Source: Occultella aeris
Lineage (GTDB): Bacteria > Actinomycetota > Actinomycetes > Actinomycetales > Beutenbergiaceae
Direction: 5' to 3'
Length of the DNA: 64,000 nt
NCBI RefSeq assembly: GCF_902703175.1
Contig: NZ_CACRYJ010000006.1
Coordinates: 186,001 to 250,000, forward strand
This document shows positions 15,080 through 24,634 of this stretch, piece by piece. The notes under the pieces are model-generated. The model searched no databases. It saw only the letters and a list, made by a program, of their open reading frames with translations, and had not been told where the DNA came from. Position 1 is the stretch's first letter. Every line of letters starts with the position of its first letter. Made by a program: the position numbers and the translations under genes.

Positions 15080-17131
15080 GTGTCCGTGATCCCTGCCCCG
15101 TTGCGCTGGGTGCTCGCCGCACTGCCGACGGCGGTGCTCGCCTGCGTCCTCGGCCTCGCCTTCTCCGGTGCGGCCGCGCCGACGCTGGTCGCGGACTCCG
15201 GTGCGCTGGTCCGGTGGGGGTTGCCGGTCGTCACGGTGCTCAGCGAGGCGGCCGCGGCGGTGACCCTCGGCGGGCTGGTGCTGATGCTGTTCGCGCTGCC
15301 GCGACCGCCGGAGCCGGCCGGCCGGCCCACGTCGGCACGTGCGACGGAGCGCACCGGCGGCCGTTCCAAGCCCGGCAGGACCAGGGCTGGCCGGTCCGAC
15401 GGTGCCGCGTGGGTCCTCGCGGCCCGGGTGGTGGCCTGGTCGGGTCCCGCCTGGGCGCTGCTGCTGGTGGCGGACATGGTGCTCGGGTACGCCTCCGTCG
15501 CGGGCCGGCCGCTCGGCGGCGCCGGCTTCGGCGACGAGCTCGCGTTCTATCTCACCGAGATCTCCACCGGCCGCGCGGCCCTGGTGACCGCGATCATCGC
15601 CGCACTGGCCTCGGTGGCGTGCGTCGCCGTCGCCGGGTACGGCACCGCCATGCTGGCCGCCGTCGTGAGCTTCGCCGTGCTGATCCCGGTCGCCACCACC
15701 GGACACGCCGCCGGCGCCGCGAACCATGACCTCGGCATGACCGGCCTGTTCGCACACCTCGCCGCGGTCTGCATCTGGATGGGCGGCCTCGTCGTCCTGT
15801 GCATCTGCGCGCCACGGCTGGGCCGGGACCTGCGTGCCGTCGTCGGGCGCTACTCGACGATCGCGATCTGGGCTTTCCTCGGCGTGGGCCTGTCCGGAGC
15901 GGCGAACGCCTGGATCCGGCTCGGCTCCCCGTACGGCTTCCTCACCGACTACGGCCTGATCCTGCTCGCCAAGATCGCCGCGTTCGTGGTGCTCGGCGTG
16001 TTCGGGTATCTGCACCGGCAGCGCACGATCCCGAAGCTCCCGGCCGACGGCGGCTCTCGCTCCGTGTTCTGGCGGCTCGCCGGGGTCGAGGTGCTCGTGA
16101 TGGCAGCGGCGACCGGACTGGCGGTGGCGCTGGCCTCCACCGGCCCTCCGGTGGCGCAGGTGCCGGTGGAGGGGCAGAGCCCCGCCGAGGTGCTGTCCCA
16201 GTACCCGGTGCCGCCGGCGCCGACGCTGGCCCGGTGGTTCACCGAGTGGACCCCGGACCTGTTGTTCGGCACGCTGAGCCTGGTCCTGGCGGTGCAGTAT
16301 CTGCGCTGGGTATGGCGGTTGCGCCGCCGCGGCGACACCTGGCCGGTGCGCCGCACGGTGATCTGGGTCGTCGCCGTCGCCGCCTTCGCGTGGGTGACCT
16401 GCGGCGGCCCCACCGTCTACGGCCGGATCATGTTCAGTGCGCACATGCTCGAGCACATGAGCCTGGTGATGGTCATCCCCATCCTGTTCGTGCTGGCCGC
16501 ACCCGTGACGCTCGCGCTGCGGGCGCTGCCGGGCCGCACCGACGGCTCCCGTGGCCCCCGCGAGTGGCTGCTCGCGCTGGTGCACTCACGTGCGGCCCGG
16601 ATCTTCGGGAACCCGGTGGTCGCGGCTGTGAACTTCGTCGGCTCGCTGATCCTCTTCTACTTCACGCCGCTGTTCGAGCTCGCACTGACCACCCACCTCG
16701 GTCACATCGGCATGGTGGTGCACTTCAGTCTCGCCGGGTACATGTTCGTGAACGTCCTGATCGGTATCGACCCCGGGCCGGCCCGGCCCAGCTACCCGCT
16801 GCGCCTGCTCCTGCTGTTCGCGACCATGGCGTTCCACGCGTTCTTCGGGGTCGCGCTGATCTCGATGACCAGCCTGCTCGCGGCAGACTACTTCGGTGCC
16901 CTCGGCCTGCCCTGGGGCGTTGACGCGCTCGCGGACCAGGAGACCGGCGGCGAGATCACCTGGGGCATCGGGGAGGTGCCGAGCCTGATCCTGGCGGTGA
17001 GCCTCGCCGTCGCCTGGGCCAAGGACGACGCTCGCACGGCCAAGCGCCTCGACCGCGCCGCCGACCGGGACGACGATGCCGACCTCAAGGCCTACAACGC
17101 GATGCTCGAGCGGATGTCCAAGGACGGCTGA
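15080..17131 (+). CDS. CopD-CtaG fusion: copper-transport/cytochrome oxidase assembly membrane protein
   Basis: 683 residues with about 15 transmembrane segments. The N-terminal half (to about residue 350) is a CopD-like copper-import domain (TTGHAAGAANHDLGMTGLFAHLAAVCIW with conserved His; LAKIAAFVVLGVFGYLHR). The C-terminal half (about 380-650) is a caa3_CtaG domain (VTCGGPTVYGRIMFSAHMLEHM, HLGHIGMVVHFSLAGYMF, MAFHAFFGVAL). CtaG delivers copper to the CuB site of cytochrome oxidase, so import and insertion would be joined in one polypeptide, a known arrangement in actinobacteria. Histidines and methionines in the HMLEHM motif probably bind copper. Leaderless GTG start. Confidence 0.9.
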   Translation: MSVIPAPLRWVLAALPTAVLACVLGLAFSGAAAPTLVADSGALVRWGLPVVTVLSEAAAAVTLGGLVLMLFALPRPPEPAGRPTSARATERTGGRSKPGRTRAGRSDGAAWVLAARVVAWSGPAWALLLVADMVLGYASVAGRPLGGAGFGDELAFYLTEISTGRAALVTAIIAALASVACVAVAGYGTAMLAAVVSFAVLIPVATTGHAAGAANHDLGMTGLFAHLAAVCIWMGGLVVLCICAPRLGRDLRAVVGRYSTIAIWAFLGVGLSGAANAWIRLGSPYGFLTDYGLILLAKIAAFVVLGVFGYLHRQRTIPKLPADGGSRSVFWRLAGVEVLVMAAATGLAVALASTGPPVAQVPVEGQSPAEVLSQYPVPPAPTLARWFTEWTPDLLFGTLSLVLAVQYLRWVWRLRRRGDTWPVRRTVIWVVAVAAFAWVTCGGPTVYGRIMFSAHMLEHMSLVMVIPILFVLAAPVTLALRALPGRTDGSRGPREWLLALVHSRAARIFGNPVVAAVNFVGSLILFYFTPLFELALTTHLGHIGMVVHFSLAGYMFVNVLIGIDPGPARPSYPLRLLLLFATMAFHAFFGVALISMTSLLAADYFGALGLPWGVDALADQETGGEITWGIGEVPSLILAVSLAVAWAKDDARTAKRLDRAADRDDDADLKAYNAMLERMSKDG

Positions 17132-17173
17132 CCGTCCCCCCGTGACCGAGACGGGTCCGGCCCTCGCCAGTGC

Positions 17174-18097
17174 TCAGCAGGTGGCGAGCAGACGAGGCAG
17201 CACCGTGGTGGAGAGGTATTCGCCGTAGCCCGCCGGCCAGGCCGGGATCTCCGTGGTGACCGGGTAGGCGAGCACGGCCACCACGCAACTACGGTCGGCT
17301 CCCCACGCCTCGGCGGTGAGACCCCATTCGGGGCCCGAGTACGTGCGGCCCTCGGCGCCCGGGACGGCGAGCGGCGTCGTCGGGCTGCCCACCGGCTGGC
17401 CCGGAGTGATGTCGGCACCGCGGTTCGCGCGGAAGGTGAACCCGACGCCACTGGGGGACTCGTAGGCGCCGCCGACCACGGTGTCCGTGACGCGGATCGC
17501 CGCCACGAACTCGAGCCCGAGGTCGGCGCCGAGATCGTCCGCCACGAGGCTCGTGTACGGCGCTGCCGCGGCACCGTCGAGCAGCGTTCCGGTGGCCAGC
17601 GCGTCACTCATCAACGAGGTGGTGGTGGCGACGTCCTCGTCCTCCGGGGTGTTCAGGGACGGGAGGGTCGCGAGGATCTCGAAGGTGTAGGCATCCAGGA
17701 CCAGCGCGGAATCCACGGGCCAGGACGGGTCCACAGGGACGGGGCACGGCGGTGGCCCGGTCGCATACGCGACGCCGTCCTCGTCCCGGTCGATGCTGTC
17801 GACGATCGTCATCGTGTAGGTGTCGACGATGATCGTCGCAGGATGCGCCAGGACCTCGGGCTCCAGATCGGCGGGGTCCTCCGTGGTGGAGCTCCACACG
17901 GTTTCGTAGCTCGAGCCGGGCTCATACGCCACCAGGTCCGCTGCGGCTTCGGCGCACTCCGGCGGCTCCGACGTGGCGCTCGCGCCGGCGGCCGCCGGCG
18001 GTGTGGTCTGCACCGGGTCGTCCGCGGCTGCCGTGGTACACGCGGACAGGGCCAGCATGAGCGCGCTCGCTGCCACGATGATCCGAATACGGTGCAC
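17174..18097 (-). CDS. Secreted lipoprotein of unknown function
   Basis: 307 residues. A lipoprotein signal peptide (basic MHRIRI, hydrophobic core, lipobox LSAC with Cys20) is followed by a Thr/Ala-rich linker and a globular extracytoplasmic domain with no recognised motif. The GTG at 18097 is chosen because AGGAGG lies 7 nt upstream (18104-18109) and it gives a proper signal sequence. Cysteines recur (PPECAE, PPPCPVP, RSCVVA, LLATC), so disulfides are possible. It is convergent with the CopD-CtaG gene, but no copper-binding motif is seen, so a functional link is unsupported. Confidence 0.75.
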   Translation of the reverse strand: MHRIRIIVAASALMLALSACTTAAADDPVQTTPPAAAGASATSEPPECAEAAADLVAYEPGSSYETVWSSTTEDPADLEPEVLAHPATIIVDTYTMTIVDSIDRDEDGVAYATGPPPCPVPVDPSWPVDSALVLDAYTFEILATLPSLNTPEDEDVATTTSLMSDALATGTLLDGAAAAPYTSLVADDLGADLGLEFVAAIRVTDTVVGGAYESPSGVGFTFRANRGADITPGQPVGSPTTPLAVPGAEGRTYSGPEWGLTAEAWGADRSCVVAVLAYPVTTEIPAWPAGYGEYLSTTVLPRLLATC

Positions 18098-18122
18098 GAG
18101 CGACCTCCTGGTGTCGGTCGAG

Positions 18123-19106
18123 TCAGGGGCGGTGGGTGGCGATGTGGGCGAGGGTTCCGGCCACGCTCTCGGCAGCCTCAAGATCCTGCCCCGGGTACTC
18201 GGTGTGGCCGGCGCTGACGACGCACAGTTCCCTCGGTCCGGCGAGCCCGTTGTGGACGGCGAACTGGCCCGGCGGCGGAACGGACGGGTCCCAGAGCGCT
18301 GCCTCCACCCGGGTCGGGATGGTGATCCGGGTGGCCGACGTCGACGCGTCGAAGTACCGCAGCACCTCCCGGGCATCGGGGTACGCGGCGACGTGATGGC
18401 GCACCGACTCCCCGCTGCCGGTGCACGGCATCCGCAGCCGCAGGTCGTGCTGACCGAAGCTCGGCACCACAAGGGTGGCCGCGAAGAACCGGTCGTCCCA
18501 CGGCAGGGCCAGCGCGCCCTGCCCGCCGCCGAAGCTGCCGCCGTGGAAGTAGAGCGGCAGGTCGCCGACGATCCGGGTCAGCGCGGAGGCGGCGCACCAG
18601 ATGTCCGCGGCGCAGCCACCGAGGATGTAGCTCTGCGCCGACTCGATGCCCACCAGCACGTGCCGGGCGCCGTCCGTGGGGATGCCGTCGACCAGGCTCG
18701 CGCTCGGCAGCCCTCGGGCGACCGGGAAGATCACCGCGGCGTCCACCGGGACCCGGGCCAGATCCGGGGTCTCGCGCCCGCCGTACCCGTGGCTGTGCAC
18801 GACCCCGATCGTCGGCGGCCCGGCCACCGGCAGTGCGAACCAGCCGCCCAGCGTGAGCCCGTCCGTGGTGCGGAAGTGGACGGTGTGCACCTCGTGGTCG
18901 CCGCTGCGGCCGATCGGCACGAGCACCGGATTCGGGTCCACCGCCCGCGCGAGCGCCGCGAGGTCGCGCCAGAACTCGGCGAAGCCGGGCGGCTCCGGTA
19001 CCGGCTCGACGGCCAGCAGCGCCTCCAGGTCGTAGCCAAACGTGGCGTCGTCGGCATCCGGGCCGAACCAGTCCTCGAACGGGGGTCGCACCCGGAGCCC
19101 AGTCAT
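18123..19106 (-). CDS. Acetylxylan esterase / cephalosporin-C deacetylase family hydrolase
   Basis: 327 residues, typical AXE1/CE7 length. N-terminal W-x(n)-FAEFWRD segment, then HSHGYGGRE (oxyanion region), nucleophile elbow HGGSFGGGQG with Ser191, and a C-terminal catalytic His in SAGHTEYPG. The family removes acetyl groups from xylo-oligosaccharides and other small esters in the cytosol. Start ATG 19106 with a leaderless -10 (TAGGGT) 7 nt upstream. It is 26 bp upstream of the lipoprotein on the same strand. Confidence 0.85.
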   Translation of the reverse strand: MTGLRVRPPFEDWFGPDADDATFGYDLEALLAVEPVPEPPGFAEFWRDLAALARAVDPNPVLVPIGRSGDHEVHTVHFRTTDGLTLGGWFALPVAGPPTIGVVHSHGYGGRETPDLARVPVDAAVIFPVARGLPSASLVDGIPTDGARHVLVGIESAQSYILGGCAADIWCAASALTRIVGDLPLYFHGGSFGGGQGALALPWDDRFFAATLVVPSFGQHDLRLRMPCTGSGESVRHHVAAYPDAREVLRYFDASTSATRITIPTRVEAALWDPSVPPPGQFAVHNGLAGPRELCVVSAGHTEYPGQDLEAAESVAGTLAHIATHRP

Positions 19107-19113
19107 GACGCCA

Positions 19114-19119
19114 ACCCTA
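19114..19119 (-). promoter_or_regulatory. Leaderless -10 element (TAGGGT, minus strand)
   Basis: On the minus strand TAGGGT ends 7 nt before the ATG at 19106 with no ribosome site between, matching the leaderless pattern seen at many genes here. Confidence 0.6.
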
Positions 19120-19169
19120 CTGATGTCCGGGGGAGGACGGGATGCCTGTTCTCGTGATAGGACCGTGCG

Positions 19170-21347
19170 GTGACCACAGACACCTCACGCAACGACGCGA
19201 CCACCCCGACCGCGACCAGTTCCGAGGCGACCGCGGATGGATCCGCTGCCCCCACTGAGGCAGCCGCGCCGCCCACCCCGTTCCACGACCTCGACGCGTA
19301 CCTCGCGCTGCCCCGCGCGAGCGGCCTGGCGCTGTCCCCGGACGGCACCCGCCTGGTGGTGGGTGTCGCCGCCCTGAACCACGACTCGACGGCGTACGTC
19401 ACGTCCCAGTGGGATGTCGACCCCTCGGGGGAGCGGCCCGCGCGCCGGCTCACGCGCGGCACGAAGGGCGAGAGCCAGGCCACGTTCACCGCCTCCGGCG
19501 ACCTGCTGTTCGTCGCCAAGCGCGCCATCGGCGAGACCGGCGAGGACAAGGCCAAGCCCGCGCTCTGGGTCCTCCCGGCCGCAGGCGGTGAGGCCCGCGT
19601 GCTGGCCACCCGTCCCGGCGGCGTCGGCGGCATCACCGCCGCCCGTGCTGCGGACACGGTCATAGTCACCGCGGACACGCTGCCCTCGGCCACGGACACC
19701 GAGTCCGAGCAGAGGCTGCGGGACCTGCGCTCCGACAACAAGGTCAATGCCATCCTGCACACGGGCTACCCGGTCCGGTACTGGGACTCCGACCTCGGCC
19801 CGGACCGACCCCGGCTGTTCGCGGCCGAGGCGAGTTCCGCCGTCGTCGCGTCCGCCCCGGACCAGGCGCCCGAGGACGAGGCCGACCCGGACGCACCGCT
19901 CGAACTACGCGACCTCACCCCGGACGCCGGTGCCCACCTGACCAACACCGGCCTTGACCTCAGCGCCGATGGTGCCACCGCCGTCACCTCCTGGAACCGG
20001 CCGATGGCCAAGGGTGCGGTGCGCTCGATCCTGGTTCGCATCGACGTGGCCTCCGGTGAGCGCACCACCATCGCGGACGAGGCCGAGGCGGACCTCGGCG
20101 CCGCCCGGATCAGCCCGGACGGGACCCGCGTCGCCTACCTCCGCGAGACCCTGTCGACCCCGGAGAGCGCACCGGAGGTGACTCTCTGGATCGCCGGCAT
20201 CGACGGCTCCGACCCACAGCGGATCGCGGCCGGCTGGGACCGCTGGCCCGCCTCGTTCGCGTGGCTGCCGGACTCCTCCGGGCTGCTCGTCACGGCGGAC
20301 GACGACGGCCGCTCGCCGGTCTACAAGGTCACCCTGGACGGCACGTTGAGCCGGCTCACGCCCGACGACGGCGCGTACTCCGACGTCGTCGTCGCTACGG
20401 ACGGTTCGGTCGCCTACGCCCTCCGGAGCTCCTACGCCCACCCCGCCGAGGTGGTTCGGATCGACCTCGCCGACGGCGCAACGGAGCCGGTCACGGCGCT
20501 GCGGTCGCCGTCGCCGCGTCCGAGCCTGCCCGGCACCCTGCGGGAGGTCGAGACGACCGCCGTGGACGGCTCCCGGGTCCGCGCCTGGCTGGCCGTGCCC
20601 GAGGGTGCCTCCGAGGCGGACCCGGCCCCGCTGGTGCTGTGGATCCACGGCGGCCCGCTCGGGTCCTGGAACGCGTGGAGCTGGCGCTGGTGCCCGTGGC
20701 TGCTGGTCGCCCAGGGCTACGCGGTGCTGCTGCCGGACCCGGCGCTGAGCACCGGCTACGGCCAGGACTTCATCCAGCGCGGCTGGGGAGCCTGGGGCGA
20801 GGCGCCGTTCACGGACCTGATGGCCGTGACGGACGCCGCCGAGGCGCTGCCCGAGATCGACGGGACCCGGACCGGGGCCATGGGCGGATCGTTCGGCGGA
20901 TACATGGCGAACTGGGTGGCCGGCCACACGGACCGGTTCAAGGGGATCGTCACGCACGCGAGCCTGTGGGCGCTCGACGGATTCGGCACCACCACTGATG
21001 CCGGCTACTTCTGGGGCCGCGAGATGACCCCGCAGATGGCACTCGCGAACTCACCGCACCTGTCCGTGGAACGGATCGCGACGCCGATGCTCGTCGTCCA
21101 CGGGGACAAGGACTACCGGGTGCCGATCGGTGAGGGGCTGCGGCTCTGGTACGAGCTGCTCTCGAAGTCCGCCCTCCCGGCCGACGAGGACGGGCGCAGC
21201 CCGCACCGGTTCCTGTACTTCCCGGACGAGAACCACTGGGTGCTCACCCCACAGCACGCGAAGGTCTGGTACCAGGTGGTCGGTGCGTTCCTCGCCGAGC
21301 ACGTACTCGGTCAGGAGGCGCCGGTACTGCCGGAGACGCTCGGGTGA
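19170..21347 (+). CDS. S9 family prolyl-oligopeptidase-type serine peptidase
   Basis: 725 residues. A beta-propeller N-terminal domain (WD40/TolB-like repeats such as LALSPDGTRLVVG, ARISPDGTRVAYL, FAWLPDSSGLLVTADDD) is followed from about residue 450 by an alpha/beta-hydrolase catalytic domain: WIHGGPLGSWNAW, MGGSFGGYMANW with nucleophile Ser574, HGDKDYRVP (Asp) and DENHW (His). This is acylaminoacyl-peptidase-like. No signal peptide, so cytosolic; it probably releases acyl-amino acids or dipeptides from short peptides. GTG start; a weak TAGGAC element lies 6 nt upstream. Confidence 0.9.
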   Translation: MTTDTSRNDATTPTATSSEATADGSAAPTEAAAPPTPFHDLDAYLALPRASGLALSPDGTRLVVGVAALNHDSTAYVTSQWDVDPSGERPARRLTRGTKGESQATFTASGDLLFVAKRAIGETGEDKAKPALWVLPAAGGEARVLATRPGGVGGITAARAADTVIVTADTLPSATDTESEQRLRDLRSDNKVNAILHTGYPVRYWDSDLGPDRPRLFAAEASSAVVASAPDQAPEDEADPDAPLELRDLTPDAGAHLTNTGLDLSADGATAVTSWNRPMAKGAVRSILVRIDVASGERTTIADEAEADLGAARISPDGTRVAYLRETLSTPESAPEVTLWIAGIDGSDPQRIAAGWDRWPASFAWLPDSSGLLVTADDDGRSPVYKVTLDGTLSRLTPDDGAYSDVVVATDGSVAYALRSSYAHPAEVVRIDLADGATEPVTALRSPSPRPSLPGTLREVETTAVDGSRVRAWLAVPEGASEADPAPLVLWIHGGPLGSWNAWSWRWCPWLLVAQGYAVLLPDPALSTGYGQDFIQRGWGAWGEAPFTDLMAVTDAAEALPEIDGTRTGAMGGSFGGYMANWVAGHTDRFKGIVTHASLWALDGFGTTTDAGYFWGREMTPQMALANSPHLSVERIATPMLVVHGDKDYRVPIGEGLRLWYELLSKSALPADEDGRSPHRFLYFPDENHWVLTPQHAKVWYQVVGAFLAEHVLGQEAPVLPETLG

Positions 21348-21420
21348 GTGAGCCCGCCCAGCCGCCCGTGTGCCGCCGCTAGACTCACCCGCAGCGCCGG
21401 GACCCAAGCGAGGATGATTC

Positions 21421-22749
21421 ATGGACGCAGTTCGGGGCCCCTTGCCCGAGGCGGTGACGATCGGTGTGATCGGGGCGGAACGGTTCATCCACCGCATCGC
21501 AGCCGTCGCCCGGGAGGAGACCCGCACGCCGTATCGCCTGGTCACCGGCGCGGCCGACCGGGAGGTCGACGCGCGCGAGCGAGCCATGCGGCTCGTCGGC
21601 GACGTGGACGTGCTGTTGTTCTCCGGGCCGCTCTCCTACGACGAGGCGATCTCGGACGGCCCGCTGCCGGTGCCGGCCACGTTCGTACCCACCGGGGGCG
21701 TCGCGCTCCCGACGGCGCTGCTGCGCGGGGCACTCACCGGTGCCGTGGACCCGGCCCGGGTCAGCATCGACTCCGCGCCCGAGCGTGACGTCCGCGAGAC
21801 GTACGCCGAGCTCGGCGTCTCCATGGACGACGTGCACGTGCTGGAGTACCGGGAGTCGGTGACGGCCGAGCAGTTCCTCGCCTTCCACCGTGAGCACTAC
21901 GACGCCGGCCGCACCAGTGGCGCGATCACCACCGTGCCCTGGTTGGCTGAGCAGCTCTCCGAGGCGGGCGTCCCCAACATCACGATGGCTCCGGCCGTGA
22001 TGACCCTGCGGGCCACGCTGCGCACCGCCCGCCTGCTCGGTAGCGGAGCCCGGCTCGAGGACTCCCGGATCGCGATCGTCATCGTGCGCCTGCCTGACTC
22101 CGCACTGCCCAACCGCACCAGCTCCAGCAACTACTGGTACCAGGAGCTGATGCTCTCCCTGCACCGCGCGCTGCTGCACGACGCCCGCAGGATGGACGCC
22201 GCGGTGCTGCAGCGCGACGAGAACAGCTACCTCGTCATCACCACGATGGGCTCGCTGCGATCGGGGACCGACGATCTCGCGCGCGCCCCGTTCCTGGCTT
22301 CCATCCGCTCGGCGCTGAGCCTGGACGCAGGGGTCGGCATCGGTCTGGGCATGACCACCCTGGAGGCGGAGGAGAACGCGCAGGCCGCGGTGAACCTCGC
22401 GGAGGCCAGCAGCGGCGAGCTCGCCTATCTGGTGGGTCCGCACGGCAACCCGGTGCCGCTGCCGGAGTCGCAGGAGAACCCCGCCCCGGAGCCGGAGCCG
22501 GTCGCCGACCGTCAGGCCGAGGTGCTCCAGGAGATCATCGGGCTGCTCGATGCGTCCGGCGACGACAGCCGTGTGGTGGACGCCGACCGCGTCTCCAGGC
22601 TGCAAGGGGTCACCCTGCGCACCGCGAGACGCACGCTGCGCGCCCTCGTGGACGCCGGCCTCGCCTGGCCGATGCCACCGGCGCGGGTGCAGAAAGCGGG
22701 CCGGCCGGCCGTGCGCTACCAGCTGCTGGACGAGCGCCTCATCACCTGA
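21421..22749 (+). CDS. Transcriptional regulator with GGDEF-like middle domain and C-terminal winged helix
   Basis: 442 residues. N-terminal domain (about 1-165) begins TIGVIGAERFIHRIAAVAREE, a Rossmann-like or periplasmic-binding-like pattern also seen in PrpR/activator sensory domains. Residues about 215-345 look like a degenerate GGDEF/nucleotidyl-cyclase fold (SRIAIVIVRLPDSA, QRDENSYLVITTMG, GVGIGLGMTTLEAEENAQAA) without an intact GGDEF loop. The C-terminus (about 365-440) is winged-helix-like (RLQGVTLRTARRTLRALVDAGL). GAGG precedes the ATG, with a possible -10 TAGACT at 21380. It sits beside the operator region of the following genes, so it is a candidate for their regulator. Family not firmly known. 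Confidence 0.6.
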   Translation: MDAVRGPLPEAVTIGVIGAERFIHRIAAVAREETRTPYRLVTGAADREVDARERAMRLVGDVDVLLFSGPLSYDEAISDGPLPVPATFVPTGGVALPTALLRGALTGAVDPARVSIDSAPERDVRETYAELGVSMDDVHVLEYRESVTAEQFLAFHREHYDAGRTSGAITTVPWLAEQLSEAGVPNITMAPAVMTLRATLRTARLLGSGARLEDSRIAIVIVRLPDSALPNRTSSSNYWYQELMLSLHRALLHDARRMDAAVLQRDENSYLVITTMGSLRSGTDDLARAPFLASIRSALSLDAGVGIGLGMTTLEAEENAQAAVNLAEASSGELAYLVGPHGNPVPLPESQENPAPEPEPVADRQAEVLQEIIGLLDASGDDSRVVDADRVSRLQGVTLRTARRTLRALVDAGLAWPMPPARVQKAGRPAVRYQLLDERLIT

Positions 22750-22765
22750 TCCAGACGACAGAGAC

Positions 22766-22796
22766 ATTTAGGCGTGCCGAAATATAGATTCGGCAC
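22766..22796. promoter_or_regulatory. Overlapping inverted repeats upstream of the deacetylase-like gene
   Basis: ATTTAGGCGTGCCGAAAT (22766-22783) is an 18-bp near-palindrome whose left arm is the complement of GCCTAAAT. It overlaps a perfect inverted repeat, GTGCCGAA/TTCGGCAC, with the 7-nt loop ATATAGA (22774-22796). Elements like the first occur at 26028-26046 and 32735-32753. Here it lies upstream of a possible TGTACT-17-CAGGCT promoter (22797-22825), a position fit for activation. No T-run follows, so a terminator role is less likely. Confidence 0.55.
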
Positions 22797-22831
22797 TGTA
22801 CTTATGAACCGGGTTCCGGCAGGCTGGACCC

Positions 22832-24634
22832 GTGACCGTATCGACACGACTCTCGCCGACCACGCCGGACTCGCGGACCTCGCCGCACTCGCGGACGGCT
22901 CCCGGGCCGGCCGTGACCCTCTGGGAGGGCGCGGCTCCGGATGCCGACCAGCCGAACTTCCCCGCCTATGCCAGGGAGCTGCTCGCGCACGCGGGGATCG
23001 CCTATCGAAGCACCGCCGGCCGGGCCGGGCTGACGCCGGGTGGCATCACGCTGCTCACCACGTCGGTGACGGCAGACGAGGCGGGCGTGCTGTCCGCCTG
23101 GGTCGCGGGTGGCGGGTGCCTGCTCGTCACCGCAGACCTCGGGCCGCTTGCTCGACTGGCCGGGGTGGTCCCGGGCGAGGCCGTCTCGACCGCGCAGGTG
23201 ACCGTGCGTGACTGCGCCTTCTGGTCCCAGGTGCCCGGCCGGGCGCTGCGCGCGATCGGCGGCCGTGCTCTGGCGCCGGTGGACGGCGCAGAGGCCCTGG
23301 CGACCTGGGCCGACGGATCGGCGGCCATCACCGTGCGCCACCACGGCGCGGGTGCCGTCGTGACGTTCGGGGTGGATGTGCTCAAGTCGGTGGTGCGCAT
23401 CCAGCAGGGCTACCCGGTCGATACCGACGGCGCGCCGGCCGCCGACGGCACCGCGCCGATCGACGACGGGATCCTGAAGGCCGAGGACGGCGCTGCCCTC
23501 GACCTGGACGCCGACCGGCAGATGCCGGCCGGGCAGCCCGCCCTGGCCGCGGACTTCCGGCACGCCTACCCGCCGCCGTCGGCCGTGCCGATGTTCGACC
23601 AGCCGCACGCCGACTGGTGGCGGTCCCTGCTGCTGCAGGCGCTGTGGTGGGCCGCACAGGAGGGCGGCTCCGTGGTCCCGTGGCTCGGCTACTGGCCGGC
23701 CGGAGTGGCCGCGATCGCGCACATGTCCCACGACTCCGACGGCAACAAGCCGGAAGACGGCCTGGCCGCACTGGCCGCGTTCGCCGAGGCCGACGTGGCC
23801 GTCACCTGGTGCCAGGTGTACCCGGGTGGATACGGACGCGAGATCTACGAGCAGATCACGGCCGCGGGGCATGAGCATGCCCTGCACTACAACGCCATGG
23901 ACGACGCCGACCTGGCGACCTGGGGCTGGCCTCAGCTGCGGGCCCAGTACGCCTGGGCTCAGGCCGTCACCGGCCGGGAGGACATCGTCTCGAACAAGAA
24001 CCACTACACCCGCTGGGAGGGCTGGGACGAGTTCTACACCTGGTGCGAGCGCCTCGGGATCGAGATCGACGAGTCCCGCGGCCCCAGCAAGCAGGGCAAC
24101 GTCGGATTCCCGTTCGGTACCGCCCATGTCTCGTTCCCACTCGCTGCGCCCGGCGCCGAGACCGACTTCCGGGACGTGCTCAACCTGCCGCTGCACACCC
24201 AGGACCTGGCCTGGGCCGGCCATGTGGCAGCCCGGGACGTGATCCTCGATGCCGTTCAGGCGCAGCACGGCGTCGCCCACTTCCTGTTCCACGGCCCACA
24301 TCTGAACGGCAAGCCGCTCACCCGCGCGGCCTGCATCGAGGTGGCCGCCGAGGCGCGCCGACGAGGCATGCCATGGTGGACGTCCGAGCGGATCAATGCC
24401 TGGGAGCGGACCCGGCGCGGCGTCCGGGTCGAGATCTCGCGCGGCGGCGACGACTGGCTGCTGAGCGTCAGCACGGACGTCCCGGTCGAGGGTGCGGCGA
24501 TCCTGCTGCCCACGGACGTGCGGGTGTCCGGGCCGGCGCACTCGGTCGCCGAGGTCACCCGGCACGGCCGTGCCTTCGCAGAGCTCGCCGTCGACCTCCC
24601 GGCCGGCACCAGCACATGGACGCTCACCCGGTGA
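22832..24634 (+). CDS. Polysaccharide-deacetylase-like protein with GATase-like N-terminal domain
   Basis: 600 residues, cytosolic (no signal peptide). The N-terminal part (about 20-150) resembles the flavodoxin/glutamine-amidotransferase-like domain of GH42-type proteins (ITLLTTSVTADEAGVLSAWV, GGGCLLVTAD). The middle part (about 295-510) has a NodB-like pattern: AHMSHDSDGN in the place of the TFDDG metal motif, then AGHEHALHYNAMD with spaced histidines. A C-terminal beta-domain (WLLSVSTDVPVEGAAILLP) closes it. GTG start; CAGGCT 6 nt upstream could be a leaderless -10. Substrate unknown; deacetylation of an N-acyl sugar is a guess from fold and neighbours. Confidence 0.55.
   Translation: MTVSTRLSPTTPDSRTSPHSRTAPGPAVTLWEGAAPDADQPNFPAYARELLAHAGIAYRSTAGRAGLTPGGITLLTTSVTADEAGVLSAWVAGGGCLLVTADLGPLARLAGVVPGEAVSTAQVTVRDCAFWSQVPGRALRAIGGRALAPVDGAEALATWADGSAAITVRHHGAGAVVTFGVDVLKSVVRIQQGYPVDTDGAPAADGTAPIDDGILKAEDGAALDLDADRQMPAGQPALAADFRHAYPPPSAVPMFDQPHADWWRSLLLQALWWAAQEGGSVVPWLGYWPAGVAAIAHMSHDSDGNKPEDGLAALAAFAEADVAVTWCQVYPGGYGREIYEQITAAGHEHALHYNAMDDADLATWGWPQLRAQYAWAQAVTGREDIVSNKNHYTRWEGWDEFYTWCERLGIEIDESRGPSKQGNVGFPFGTAHVSFPLAAPGAETDFRDVLNLPLHTQDLAWAGHVAARDVILDAVQAQHGVAHFLFHGPHLNGKPLTRAACIEVAAEARRRGMPWWTSERINAWERTRRGVRVEISRGGDDWLLSVSTDVPVEGAAILLPTDVRVSGPAHSVAEVTRHGRAFAELAVDLPAGTSTWTLTR

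Noticed and set aside
22774-22796. Rho-independent terminator after the regulator gene
   Set aside because: The stem is short for this GC content, the loop is AT-rich and no T-run follows; an operator fits better.
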